Assembly (NCBI GenBank): GCA_016342285.1
Contig: JAEINQ010000021.1
Span: 1 to 64,000 of the forward strand
Source: Desulfobacterales bacterium
Lineage (GTDB): Bacteria > Desulfobacterota > Desulfobacteria > Desulfobacterales > JAEINQ01
Reading direction: 5' to 3'
DNA: 64,000 nucleotides
Shown piece after piece: positions 7,938-16,998 of this stretch. Position numbers and translations under genes: made by a program. Within the stretch, counting starts at the first letter, position 1. Each line of letters opens with the position of its first letter. The notes below the pieces were generated by a model. That model saw nothing but the letters and a program-made list of their open reading frames with translations, did not search any database and had not been told where the DNA came from.

Positions 7938-8091
7938 TAGACTTCTCCTGAATCGCTCAACTCAGGTTTTGTGGGGTTTACCGGCCAGGTAAGATTGGCC
8001 TATGGTCTTACCTGTTTCCAAGCGTCCGCTTTGAATGCAAATTTGTCGATTCCGGTTATCTGAATCTCATGATCATTGCCCGAGGCTGCCC

Positions 8092-9540
8092 ATGTCTTCA
8101 AAAGTCGTATTAAGATATCTTGACGGTAGAGACAAAATCGCCCTTCTTAACGAAGTCCTGGACATTGCCGGTTTCGAAGCTGAGATGGAAGCGGTGAGAC
8201 AATCACTGGGAAAAGAACCGGCCGATTTTAAAATCGCCATCAAACCCAACGCCTCCATGTTTGTCCGGCGAGACGATGACGGTGTGACCACCGATCCGTT
8301 GCTCGTGCTTGCCCTTGTGGAACGCCTCCATGCGAAAGGATATACGGACATCAGCGTGGTGGAAACCTCCAATGCCTATGCTCTGACCTTCAGCAACCGG
8401 GATGCGGTTACCGTCATGACCGCCATGGGCTTAAACGGCGGGGTTCATTCCGTTGTATCGCCACAGCCCAGGATGACGGCCCATGTCGCGGCCTCAGACG
8501 GTTGCCTGCTGCCGTATCAGCTCATCGATCTGGGGGCCGATACCACCGAGGTCAACACCGATGAAATGCCCCATGGCGTGTTGAAACTGGGAACCGCCTG
8601 GCTCAAGGCGGATTTTCGCATCAGCTTTGCCAAGTTCAAGACCCACGTGTACGGAGGGTACACCCTGCTCATCAAAAACACCTATGGCTGCCTTCCGGAA
8701 ACCGACAAAATGTGGCACTACCACCGGCCGACCGGATGTGCCCAACCGACCATCGTCCAGTTGAAAATATGTCCGGTCCATTTTGGGATCGTCGATGGCA
8801 TCATCGCCGCCGACGGCTGGATGGGGGTCAAGTGGGACCGGGCCGTTCCCAGGCGCCCCGGCTTTATTCTGGCGGGTCGCAACATCGGCGAAACCGAACG
8901 GGCGGCATGCCGGGTCATGGGCGTCAAGGTCGAACGGAGCCACATGACCAAAACCGCCCTCGATTTTCTTTCGGAACCGACCGAACTCGACGGTGAGATC
9001 CGGCCCTTGAAGAAATGGTGGAATGTGCCGGGGTTTATTGTTTCAGGCTTTCCCATGACCGAAAAGCATTACTACTATTACACCTTTCAGCAGACGGTCA
9101 GTGACGGGTTGGGGACACCGCCCTTTAAGCGCAAACCCATCGGGCTGATGATGACCTATCTACTGGTCATCCCGATTCTTTTATACGTTTTTCACCGCAG
9201 GCACTGGGTGATCCGTAAAGTAAAAGACATCAAGCTTCGCCTGGCGATCCGGGGCGAGGCACGAGCGCCGAGACGGGTCCGTTCCGGTCTCGACCGGCTC
9301 GATGCGCCCGAGCTGGAAGTCCTCCTTGACTGTTTGAACGTCGAATCAGCTTTGCCGCCGAAGATATTCGGGCATAAGGTCCAGGCAAACGGAAGGTGGT
9401 ACCTTCTGCCCGATTCGACCTTCTCCAGGCTGGTTCGTATTCCCGAAATCATCGAAATGCTGAAAACATCTCAAGAACGTTCGGGCTGTGCCCGGGAAGT
9501 CGCGGCGCGCCTGAAGGTTTTGAAAGGCTGGGCCGGATAA
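8092..9540 (+). CDS. DUF362 domain-containing protein (482 aa)
   Basis: Iron-sulfur-type DUF362 family member of unknown reaction; relatives occur widely in anaerobes. Visible features are a DFKIAIKPNASMF beginning of the family domain, SFAKFKTHVYGGYTLLIKNTYGC (the Lys-rich and KN core), and FGIVDGIIAADGWMG. A probable single membrane segment (LMMTYLLVIPILLYVF) lies near residues 360-376, with a basic, cytoplasmic-looking tail behind it, so the protein may be membrane-attached. Start ATG 8092 was chosen for the upstream GAGG and the match to the family beginning MSSKVVLR; an earlier in-frame codon at 8035 has no ribosome site. It is the second DUF362 relative in the window, but GC-rich and not similar in detail to 93-2102. 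Confidence 0.85.
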   Translation: MSSKVVLRYLDGRDKIALLNEVLDIAGFEAEMEAVRQSLGKEPADFKIAIKPNASMFVRRDDDGVTTDPLLVLALVERLHAKGYTDISVVETSNAYALTFSNRDAVTVMTAMGLNGGVHSVVSPQPRMTAHVAASDGCLLPYQLIDLGADTTEVNTDEMPHGVLKLGTAWLKADFRISFAKFKTHVYGGYTLLIKNTYGCLPETDKMWHYHRPTGCAQPTIVQLKICPVHFGIVDGIIAADGWMGVKWDRAVPRRPGFILAGRNIGETERAACRVMGVKVERSHMTKTALDFLSEPTELDGEIRPLKKWWNVPGFIVSGFPMTEKHYYYYTFQQTVSDGLGTPPFKRKPIGLMMTYLLVIPILLYVFHRRHWVIRKVKDIKLRLAIRGEARAPRRVRSGLDRLDAPELEVLLDCLNVESALPPKIFGHKVQANGRWYLLPDSTFSRLVRIPEIIEMLKTSQERSGCAREVAARLKVLKGWAG

Positions 9541-9684
9541 AGATCGAAAGGCGCCCCTGATAGGGGTTGCGGTTATCTGGCTGCCCGTGGCATGGGAGAA
9601 CGAAAAAAGATCGTCCCGTTGATGACGCGGTCCGGTAAAACCGAACCCGGTTTCATGTAACGACATCAAAAAAAGGAGGAAAAA

Positions 9685-9939
9685 ATGGATCCGATGGAAA
9701 AGCTTATCGATTTGCTGCCCAGGGAAGTCAGCAAAAACCTCAACGCCATGTCAAAAACAAACGACCTTGAACAAAAGAAAATTTATTCGGAAATCGTTTT
9801 GAATCTATGCGAATCCATGGGGGTGTTTATCGACGCCTTGGATATGGCCGGATTTGATGATGAAGACGACGATTTTCTGTTTTCTCAACCTCCCGTCATT
9901 TCGCCGGAACCCAAAAAGAAGAGTAAAAAGAAGCGCTAA
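9685..9939 (+). CDS. Small acidic-to-basic hypothetical protein (84 aa)
   Basis: No family recognised. It has a strong ribosome site (AAAGGAGG) before ATG 9685, which supports expression. The body is mostly helical in character, followed by an acidic patch (FDDEDDDF, about residues 56-63) and a lysine-rich end (KKKSKKKR). Possibly a protein-protein adaptor; no evidence for a particular role. It follows the DUF362 gene by 144 bp and may or may not be cotranscribed. Confidence 0.6.
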   Translation: MDPMEKLIDLLPREVSKNLNAMSKTNDLEQKKIYSEIVLNLCESMGVFIDALDMAGFDDEDDDFLFSQPPVISPEPKKKSKKKR

Positions 9940-10066
9940 GGAAGCGGGCCGGTTTTCCCTGCACCCTGACCCCGAGTGTCGACGATTCCTGGACGGGCAC
10001 CGATGGACGCTTCCAATTTGGAAAGGATTCTGCCAGCGCTGATGTGTCGGCCGGTGCCCGGCATCA

Positions 10067-10243
10067 CTAGCGGTTTTTGTGCTCTCGAAGGAAGATATCC
10101 AGGGCTTCGATGATAATTCCGGTGATATCCGCTCCGGTCGCCTTTGCATGGGCCTCGATGCGTTCCACCAGCCGGCAGGGGATCTTGACGGACAGCTCCT
10201 GGGTTGGGTCGGTGCAATGGTCTTTTGCCTTGTCTGCGGTCAT
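10067..10243 (-). CDS. Small ribbon-helix-helix-like protein (58 aa)
   Basis: The sequence ELSVKIPCRLVERIEAHAKATGADITGIIIEALDIFL has the pattern of a beta strand followed by two helices, as in CopG/Arc-type DNA-binding proteins and antitoxins. I chose ATG 10243 because AAAGGA lies about 10 nt upstream; ATG 10252 is too close to that site. No toxin partner is visible next to it: the next minus-strand gene upstream is a lipoprotein. Likely a small transcription factor. Confidence 0.6.
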   Translation of the reverse strand: MTADKAKDHCTDPTQELSVKIPCRLVERIEAHAKATGADITGIIIEALDIFLREHKNR

Positions 10244-10314
10244 TGAATACATATCCTTTTTTATTGGGGTGTCGCCGTCATGGAGACGGCCGTGATGTCA
10301 GCCTTATCAAGCTG

Positions 10315-10965
10315 TTAAAGCAGGATCGACAGGAACAGGGTCGACATGGTGAAGGCGTATTTTTCTGCCAGGCCGCCGCGCAGGTGAATGTCGTCCTTGA
10401 TTCGGGTGAGGATCTCCGTCATGAGAACCTCGTAGCCCATGTTGATGTAACCGTTTTCACCGGCGGCGTTGGTCTGAAATAACAATTCCCCGGTCTGGTC
10501 CCGGTAGGTTTTCAGGCGCCAGTTTACCTGGCTGATGTTGTGGTGCAGCCTTTCGAGCCGTTCAAGGGGAATCTGCATGCCGGTCACCAGCGCGTATTGC
10601 TCGTCCAGTCCGTAAGCCTCCCGGATGCTTTTGACCAGTCCCATTCCCAGCGGGTATACCCTGTCGGGATAGACCGCGTTGGCGGCAAAGGCCCGGGTGA
10701 GAAGCTCGTGGGAGGTCTGGTCGCTCAACTCGCCGGTCGGCTTGTCATCGGCAAAGAGGCGATCGAGCTTTTTCTGCCGCTGGACCGGGTCCGGCTCATG
10801 CCTGGGGTTTTTGGCGTAGAGCCTTTGGGTTAAGGTCTTGATGGATATAAGGCACTCCCTGGCATGATAGGCCATGATCCTGGCCCCGGTCGGCTGAAGG
10901 ACGCTACAGCCGGCCGGAAGCAGAAACAAGAAGGCAAGTAGAATGTGGGAAATGCGCCGATGCAA
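10315..10965 (-). CDS. Hypothetical lipoprotein (216 aa)
   Basis: The N-terminus is a lipoprotein signal: two arginines, a hydrophobic stretch ILLAFLFLL and the lipobox PAGC (Cys about residue 20), so the mature protein should be lipid-anchored at the cell envelope. The rest is helical and matches no family I know. The frame opens at TTG 10965, which has AGGTG 6-7 nt upstream and gives a complete signal peptide; no ATG is available at a suitable place. It is followed 70 bp downstream by the small ribbon-helix-helix gene. Confidence 0.65.
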   Translation of the reverse strand: MHRRISHILLAFLFLLPAGCSVLQPTGARIMAYHARECLISIKTLTQRLYAKNPRHEPDPVQRQKKLDRLFADDKPTGELSDQTSHELLTRAFAANAVYPDRVYPLGMGLVKSIREAYGLDEQYALVTGMQIPLERLERLHHNISQVNWRLKTYRDQTGELLFQTNAAGENGYINMGYEVLMTEILTRIKDDIHLRGGLAEKYAFTMSTLFLSILL

Positions 10966-11329
10966 TGGTTCACCTGGGATGATATCGACCCGGGTTCAGT
11001 CCGATTTGAAACTCCCCATCCGATGGGCATACTGACTTCAGTGTCTATAAATTGCGGTCAGGGGAGAAACTATCAAACTAAAGGAAAAACCGTTTTTCCG
11101 CAAGGTCGGCAACTCGCCTTGGTTGGAAATTGTCATGCGCGGGTGAGGCTCTCTCCCAATCTGACTGCCGCCAGGAAGAAAAAGACGGTGCAAAATGAAA
11201 GCACACTGAGCCAATGATCTTCGGGCGAGCGTATTGACAAACGCCGACCCTTGTGGATTTATAGCCTCTTTGTAACGGAATCGATTCACGCACATTCGGC
11301 CGCGGCAGATACCGAAAGGAAAGGCGATC
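10966..11329. other. Intergenic between divergent lipoprotein and helicase genes
   Basis: No protein or RNA gene recognised. A TTGACA hexamer at about 11234 could be the -35 box for the helicase gene, but no good -10 sequence lies at 16-18 bp; the nearest TATAGC is 20 bp away. The helicase ribosome site (AAAGGAAAGG) closes the region. Confidence 0.4.
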
Positions 11330-13984
11330 ATGGTTAATCTGAAGGACAGGCTTTCCCATCTATCCTTTAACAAGGCATGCAAGCTGCTGGGTGAACGAGG
11401 CAAGGAACTGATCATGGCCGGCGGCGGCTACGATATTGATTTGGACGCCCAGGTTCGGCTCAATGTCGAGCGCTTTAGATTGAATCTTGAAGGCGTTGAG
11501 GTGACCATCACCTTGACTTCGGGCAGGCCGCAACAGCTCAATATCGGGTGCAGTCTCTGTCCGGGCCCCTGTGAACACCAGGGGGCCGCCCTGTCCCTTA
11601 TTCTGGAAGAAAAAATGGCTCTGGGGTTGTCCGCGCCCCCTCTGGAACGCATCCCCATGGCGAGCCTCAGCGAGGCCGACCTGGTCCAACGGGCCCTGGC
11701 CGATCGCCGGGAACGCGCCCAAACTGAGAAAATGCGCCTGCAATCGATGGATCCCGACCAACTCTGGACCGACTACGTCATCACCAGCCAGAGCTCGGGA
11801 AAGAGCTACCGGCTGGCTTTGAGGGGATGGAATCCGGGAGAATCGTATTGTTCCTGCCCGGATTTTCGAAAAAATACCCTGGGCACCTGCAAACACCTGA
11901 TGGTTGCCCTGGATCGGGTCCGACGAAAGTTTCCCAAGGCCGTTAAGGAAACCCCGGCCAAGATCACGGTGCCCTGTGTTTTTTTGAATTATGGTGATCG
12001 CCGCCAGCTCGGCGTTCTGGTTCCCGATCATGCCGATTGCGAAGTGAAACAGCACCTGAGTCCGCTGACCGGGAAACCGGTGGCCGATATCGAGGACCTC
12101 ATGCAGCGCATAAGGCGGGTTGCCCATGCCGGCACGGAGGTCATCATTTATCCGGATGCCGAAGAATACATCGGCCAGATGCTCTTTCGGGACCGGGTGG
12201 AAAAAGAGATGGCCGAGATTCGAAAGGACCCGGAGAACCATCCGTTGCGAAAAGAGTTGCTCAAGACCGAGCTGCTTTCCTACCAGTTGGACGGCATTGC
12301 CTTTGCCGTGGGGTGCGGGCGGGCGGTTCTGGCTGACGACATGGGGCTGGGCAAAACCATTCAGGGCATCGGTGTGGCCGAACTGTTGTCACGCCACGTG
12401 ACCATCTCCAAGGTTCTGGTTATCTGTCCGGCTTCGTTGAAATCCCAGTGGTGCTCCGAGATTGAGCGGTTCAGCCACCGAAGCTGCCGGCTGGTCCTGG
12501 GAAGCGCCAAGGATCGACCCGCCCAGTATGATGACAACAGCTTCTTTACCATCTGTAATTACGAACAGGTGCTTCGCGATGTGTTGTCCATCGAACAGGT
12601 CAAATGGGATTTGATTATTCTCGATGAGGGCCAGCGGATTAAAAACTGGGAGGCCAAGACCAGCCGGTTGGTTAAAGCCTTGAAATCCCCCTTTGCCTTG
12701 GTGCTTTCCGGAACACCGCTGGAAAACCGATTGGATGATCTTTTTTCCGTGGTTGAATTCATTGATGATCGCCGACTCGGGCCGGCATTTCGGTTTTTTA
12801 ACCGGCACAAGGTGGTCGATGAAAAGGGGAAACTCCTCGGCTACAAGAACCTGGATGATTTGCGGGCCCGCCTCCAGCCGATTCTGCTTCGCCGTACCCG
12901 TCATATGGTGATCAAGGACCTGCCGCCGAGAACCACCCGGATTGTCCGTGTGGTTGCGACCCAGGAACAGTTGGACATGGAAAAAGGGCATCGCAAGATT
13001 ATCCAGACCATTGTTCAGAAAAGATACCTGACGGAGATGGACCTGATCCGGCTTCAAAAAGCGCTTCTCATGTGCCGCATGTGCGCTGACAGTACGTTCC
13101 TGGTGGATAAGGCGTTGCCAGGGTATTCGAGCAAACTTGAAGAACTCGGCCGGTTGCTGGATCGCCTCAATGCCGAAGCGGAGAGAAAAATTGTGCTTTT
13201 CTCCGAGTGGACCACCATGCTCAACCTGGTTGAGCCGTTGCTCCAAGAACGCCGAATGGATTTCGTGCGCCTCGACGGTGCCGTTCCCCAGAAGAAACGT
13301 CAGGCCCTGGTCCGCCGCTTTCGACAAGATTCCTCCTGCAAGGTATTCATCACCACCAACGCCGGTTCCACCGGTCTCAACCTTCAGACGGCCGACACGG
13401 TGATCAACGTGGACCTGCCGTGGAACCCGGCTGTTTTGGAGCAGCGTATCGGCCGTGCCCATCGCATGGGCCAGAAGCGGCCGGTTCAGGTCTTTCTTTT
13501 GGTGACGGCCGATACCCTGGAGGAAAACCTGCTGCAGACCCTTTCGGCCAAGCACGAACTCTCCCTTGCGGTTTTAGACCCTGATTGCGAGACGGTTGAG
13601 ATGGATATGGCCGCCGGTATGGAAGCGCTTAAACGCCGGCTGGAAGTTCTTCTGGGGCAAAAGCCTGAAGCCCCGGAAGATCAAAGCCTGCGAACCGAGA
13701 CGGAACAAACGGCTCGTGCCCTGGCGCAAAAGGACCGGATCGCTGCTGCCGGCGGGCAGTTGATGGGCGCTGCCTTTGCCTTTATCGGTGAGATGTTTGC
13801 AGACGCTGACGCCTCCGGGGAGACGGATCGGCTGGCCGGTGCCTTCAAGGCCAAACTGGCCGATTGCCTGGAAGAAGACGATTCGGGTCGTTTGAAAATG
13901 ACCGTGGCCATCCCCGACGAAGCTTTCCTTGATACCATGGCCCGGTCCCTGGCGAAAATCGCCAGGGCAGGGGGGCAACCATGA
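11330..13984 (+). CDS. SWIM zinc-finger Snf2-type DEAD/DEAH helicase (884 aa)
   Basis: SWI2/SNF2 ATPase, a double-stranded-DNA translocase likely acting in transcription-complex or DNA remodelling. A SWIM zinc finger (CSCPDFRKNTLGTCKH) lies at about residues 174-190, preceded by a second cysteine-rich CSLCPGPCEH near residue 71. The helicase core has Walker A DDMGLGKTIQ at about 336, the motif II box LDEGQ (in place of DEAH) near 431, motif III SGTPLENRLDDLFS, and the C-terminal half with TTNAGSTGLNLQ and QRIGRAHRMGQ. The length is typical for HelZ/RapA-like bacterial Snf2 proteins. Its stop overlaps the ATG of azlC by 4 bp, giving an odd operon with an amino-acid exporter. Confidence 0.93.
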   Translation: MVNLKDRLSHLSFNKACKLLGERGKELIMAGGGYDIDLDAQVRLNVERFRLNLEGVEVTITLTSGRPQQLNIGCSLCPGPCEHQGAALSLILEEKMALGLSAPPLERIPMASLSEADLVQRALADRRERAQTEKMRLQSMDPDQLWTDYVITSQSSGKSYRLALRGWNPGESYCSCPDFRKNTLGTCKHLMVALDRVRRKFPKAVKETPAKITVPCVFLNYGDRRQLGVLVPDHADCEVKQHLSPLTGKPVADIEDLMQRIRRVAHAGTEVIIYPDAEEYIGQMLFRDRVEKEMAEIRKDPENHPLRKELLKTELLSYQLDGIAFAVGCGRAVLADDMGLGKTIQGIGVAELLSRHVTISKVLVICPASLKSQWCSEIERFSHRSCRLVLGSAKDRPAQYDDNSFFTICNYEQVLRDVLSIEQVKWDLIILDEGQRIKNWEAKTSRLVKALKSPFALVLSGTPLENRLDDLFSVVEFIDDRRLGPAFRFFNRHKVVDEKGKLLGYKNLDDLRARLQPILLRRTRHMVIKDLPPRTTRIVRVVATQEQLDMEKGHRKIIQTIVQKRYLTEMDLIRLQKALLMCRMCADSTFLVDKALPGYSSKLEELGRLLDRLNAEAERKIVLFSEWTTMLNLVEPLLQERRMDFVRLDGAVPQKKRQALVRRFRQDSSCKVFITTNAGSTGLNLQTADTVINVDLPWNPAVLEQRIGRAHRMGQKRPVQVFLLVTADTLEENLLQTLSAKHELSLAVLDPDCETVEMDMAAGMEALKRRLEVLLGQKPEAPEDQSLRTETEQTARALAQKDRIAAAGGQLMGAAFAFIGEMFADADASGETDRLAGAFKAKLADCLEEDDSGRLKMTVAIPDEAFLDTMARSLAKIARAGGQP

Positions 13985-14685
13985 AACACGGTTTCTCAGC
14001 GGTTTTCAAGCAGGGCGCTGTCGGCGCCTGGCCCATCTGCCTGGGATATATCCCCATCGGTCTGGCCTTTGGCGTGTTGGCGCAAAAAGCCGGGTTGACC
14101 CCTCTGGAGACGGGGATGATGTCGGTGCTGGTCTTTGCCGGCAGTGCCCAGTTTATTGCCGTATCCATGATCGACGCCGGGGCCTCGGCCGTCGCCATCG
14201 TCTTGACCACCTTTGTCGTGAACCTGAGGCACTTTCTCATGAGTTCGGCCCTGGCCGTGCCCCTTCGGGGGACGTCGGCGAAAAAGCTCGTGCTCTTTTC
14301 CTATGGGGTCACCGACGAAAGTTTTGCCGTCAACATGAACCGGTTTAACACAGGCGGGTGGGATGTGGACCGCTCCCTGGTGGTCAACCACGTGGCCAAT
14401 GCGGTATGGGTGGTCTCCACCGTGGCCGGCGGTTTCAGCGGTCGGTTCATTCCCGACGGCGCCTTCGGCATCGATTACGCCCTGATCGCCATGTTCATCT
14501 GTCTTCTGGTGTTTCAGGTCCGCGGCGGCATTTACGTGTTGACCGCCGTCATATCCGGAGTGGCTGCGATCGGCCTCTCCCTTGTGATTCCCGGCAACCT
14601 CTATGTGGTCATCGCCTCGATTTTGGCGGCGACCGCCGGGGTTTTTATCAAGAAAAAGCTGACAAAGGGGATGGATCGTGGTTGA
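13981..14685 (+). CDS. azlC: Branched-chain amino acid exporter, AzlC subunit (234 aa)
   Basis: Integral membrane subunit of the two-part AzlCD exporter for branched-chain and related amino acids. Recognised by YIPIGLAFGVLAQKAGL, VFAGSAQFIAV and NLRHFLMSSAL in the first half, which are characteristic of AzlC; several membrane helices span the protein. The length fits the family. It overlaps the helicase stop (ATGA) and its own end overlaps azlD by 8 bp, so the pair is translationally coupled. Confidence 0.92.
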   Translation: MKHGFSAVFKQGAVGAWPICLGYIPIGLAFGVLAQKAGLTPLETGMMSVLVFAGSAQFIAVSMIDAGASAVAIVLTTFVVNLRHFLMSSALAVPLRGTSAKKLVLFSYGVTDESFAVNMNRFNTGGWDVDRSLVVNHVANAVWVVSTVAGGFSGRFIPDGAFGIDYALIAMFICLLVFQVRGGIYVLTAVISGVAAIGLSLVIPGNLYVVIASILAATAGVFIKKKLTKGMDRG

Positions 14686-14998
14686 AATCGACTATCTCCT
14701 GATGCTTACGGCCATGGGGGCGGTGACCTATTTCCCCCGGATGATGCCCCTGCTCCTATTGGCCAAACGGGAGCTACCGACCTGGTTCGTCGAATGGCTC
14801 GATCTGATCCCGGCGGCCATTTTAAGCGCGCTGCTGATGCCGGCCCTGGTCACCACGGGGACGCCGCGGGTACTCGACCTGGTCAACCCCGAGGTCGCCA
14901 CCGCCATTCCCGTCTTTCTCGTGGCGATCTATACGAGATCCCTGGGAGGGACGGTTCTGGCCGGAATGGGGATCTACTGGCTTGCCGGACTGTTTTAA
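14678..14998 (+). CDS. azlD: Branched-chain amino acid exporter, AzlD subunit (106 aa)
   Basis: Small partner subunit of AzlC with about three to four membrane helices. The family segment YFPRMMPLLLL and the following SALLMPAL are visible. Starts at GTG 14678 with AAAGGGG upstream, inside the end of azlC. A bidirectional terminator follows 23 bp after its stop. Confidence 0.88.
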   Translation: MVEIDYLLMLTAMGAVTYFPRMMPLLLLAKRELPTWFVEWLDLIPAAILSALLMPALVTTGTPRVLDLVNPEVATAIPVFLVAIYTRSLGGTVLAGMGIYWLAGLF

Positions 14999-15020
14999 GC
15001 CGTTTTATTTTGGAAGGAAC

Positions 15021-15052
15021 AAAAAACCCGCCGGGAATCCGGCGGGTTTTTT
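15021..15052. terminator. Bidirectional rho-independent terminator
   Basis: AAAAAACCCGCCGG, a GAAT loop, CCGGCGGGTTTTTT: a perfect 14-bp stem with U-tracts on both strands. It ends the azlCD operon from the left and the glycine-betaine transporter operon from the right. Confidence 0.95.
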
Positions 15053-15071
15053 GCTCTTGCGATGGGGCGGT

Positions 15072-16103
15072 TTACATGGCCGCTTTTCTGGCCTCGCTCA
15101 GCCAGGCGTTCCACGTGGTCTGGTGGCTTTTGATCCACTCGCTGGCGTGTTTTTCGATGTCTTTCTGGGACTTTTCGCCATTGTGCATCCGCGAGTTCTG
15201 CTCATTGACATCTATTGCCGGCAGTTTGAATATTTCAAAGAATTTTTTGGCCGCGGGGTTTTCCGCGAGAAACTTCTTGTTGGCGGCAACCCGGATGTCA
15301 GAGATAACAAAACCGAGTTTGACCGGATCGGTCACGGCCCCGGGCACCGAACCCGTCATATATTCCGCCATGGGTTTTTGGGATTCCTTGGGGATGATCT
15401 TGGGCACATTAATCCACATGACATCTTTTCCCGGGACCAGCTTGCCGGTGGTCCAATTGGGCGCCCAGGTGTAGAAAAAGATCGGCTCGCCGCTCTTGAA
15501 GGCACCGATGGCGGAGGCCATGCCGGCGTTGTAGGCGGCCTTGACCGGGTTGATGTGGTCGGTCAGGTCATAGACCTTCATGTGGTGGGCGATGACGTTT
15601 TCACATCCCCAGCCCGGCGGGCAGGCGGTCAGGTCCGCTTTGCCGTCGCCGTTTTTATCAAATGCCTTTTTCACTTCCGGGCGTTTGAAATCGTCGAGGG
15701 ATTTGATGTTGTATTTTTCCACGGCCGCTTTTGACACCAGGTAGCCCTGGAGCCCGCCGGCTTTGATAATGGTGCCGACCCAGGCCGCTTTTTCATCGAA
15801 ATCTTTCGGCGTCTGGCTGATGTGGTTGGGATACCATCCGTTGGTCCAGTAATCGATGTCACCCAGGGCGATGGATTTATAGGCAATGGGATTTGAAAGA
15901 TCTTTGGCTTTTTTGACTTTGAACCCCAGCTCTTCAAGCCCCTGCCGGACAATCTCTTCCTGAAAAAAGCCGGTATCCCACGTCGCCCGTGCCGGGGAGA
16001 GCGTTACCCCCTTGCCCGGTGTCATGTTCATGGCGAAGGCCGACGGAACGGCCATGGCCGCGCAGACAACGCCTGTGATCAGTGCTTTCTTAAAAACCTT
16101 CAT
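15072..16103 (-). CDS. proX: Glycine betaine/proline ABC transporter, substrate-binding protein (343 aa)
   Basis: Periplasmic binding protein of an osmoprotectant importer (OpuAC/ProX family). The signal peptide is clear (KKALITGVVCAAMAVPSAFA, cleavage about residue 24). Family segments include ARATWDTGFFQEEIVRQGLEELGF, the aromatic YWTNGWYP and FFYTWAPNW, whose Trp residues typically form the box around the quaternary ammonium group, and CPPGWGCE. Start ATG 16103 has AAGGAGGAG upstream. Third gene of the proV-proW-proX operon, before the shared terminator. Confidence 0.93.
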   Translation of the reverse strand: MKVFKKALITGVVCAAMAVPSAFAMNMTPGKGVTLSPARATWDTGFFQEEIVRQGLEELGFKVKKAKDLSNPIAYKSIALGDIDYWTNGWYPNHISQTPKDFDEKAAWVGTIIKAGGLQGYLVSKAAVEKYNIKSLDDFKRPEVKKAFDKNGDGKADLTACPPGWGCENVIAHHMKVYDLTDHINPVKAAYNAGMASAIGAFKSGEPIFFYTWAPNWTTGKLVPGKDVMWINVPKIIPKESQKPMAEYMTGSVPGAVTDPVKLGFVISDIRVAANKKFLAENPAAKKFFEIFKLPAIDVNEQNSRMHNGEKSQKDIEKHASEWIKSHQTTWNAWLSEARKAAM

Positions 16104-16167
16104 GCTTTCTCCTCCTTCGGTTGGGTGAATGGATGCGGCGCCGGGGCGCCGCAAAGCGCCTCACGAT

Positions 16168-16998
16168 CTACTTCTTCTGGGCCATGGCCTGGGTGATTCG
16201 GTCCAAGATGATGGCCATGAGCACGATGCTCAGCCCGCCGATGACCGCCAGGCCGATGTCGAGGGTGTTCAGGCCGAGAACCACCGGTGAGCCGAGGCCG
16301 CCGGCACCGATGAGCGCGGCGATGACCACCATGGACAGGGCCATCATGATGGTCTGGTTCAATCCGGCCAGGATGGTCGGCAGGGCCAGGGGAATCTGGA
16401 CCCGGAAAAGCACCTGCTGGCGGGTGGCGCCAAAGGCCACTGCCGCCTCGATCAGCTCGGGATGGACCTGGCGGATGCCCAGGCTGGTCAGCCGGATGAT
16501 CGGCGGTAGGGCAAAAACGATGGTGGCCAGGACCCCGGCCACGTTGCCCACGGAAAAAAGCATGACGATGGGGACCAGATAGACAAAGGCCGGGGTGGTC
16601 TGCATGGCGTCGAGCACCGGGCGCAGCCACGCCTCGAAAGTGTCCGAACGGCCGCCGGCGATGCCCAGGGGGATGCCGACAATGATACAAAAAACCACGG
16701 CCGAGAGCACCATGGCCAGGGTGGTCATGGCATCGGACCAGAGGCCGAGCAGGCCGATGGCCGTCATGGCGATTGCCGAGAATGCGGCCAACAGTTTGCC
16801 TGAAAACCGCCAGGCGATCAGGCCCACGACCAGAATGACCAGCAGGGGGGACAATGCGTTGAGGCCGGCATCCAGGCCGGAAAGGGTTTGTTCCACCGGC
16901 CATTTGATCATCTGGAAAAAGTCCCGGTGGTTGTTGACCAGCCAGTCGACCGCCTGGGACACCCAGATATCGAGCGGAATAACTTGTTCTTCAAACAT
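16168..16998 (-). CDS. proW: Glycine betaine/proline ABC transporter, permease (276 aa)
   Basis: Inner-membrane subunit of the ProVWX/OpuA-type importer, with about six membrane helices. The transporter-ATPase docking loop is visible in EAAVAFGATRQQVLFRVQIPLALPTILAGL (about residues 170-200), containing the EAA...G motif. ATG 16998 has GGAGGA at 8 nt and is preferred over ATG 17004, which is too close to it. The start overlaps the end of proV. Confidence 0.93.
   Translation of the reverse strand: MFEEQVIPLDIWVSQAVDWLVNNHRDFFQMIKWPVEQTLSGLDAGLNALSPLLVILVVGLIAWRFSGKLLAAFSAIAMTAIGLLGLWSDAMTTLAMVLSAVVFCIIVGIPLGIAGGRSDTFEAWLRPVLDAMQTTPAFVYLVPIVMLFSVGNVAGVLATIVFALPPIIRLTSLGIRQVHPELIEAAVAFGATRQQVLFRVQIPLALPTILAGLNQTIMMALSMVVIAALIGAGGLGSPVVLGLNTLDIGLAVIGGLSIVLMAIILDRITQAMAQKK

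Noticed and set aside
11234..11265. Helicase promoter with TTGACA and TATAGC
   Set aside because: The spacer is 20 bp, too long for a normal sigma-70 promoter; mentioned only as a possibility in the intergenic entry.
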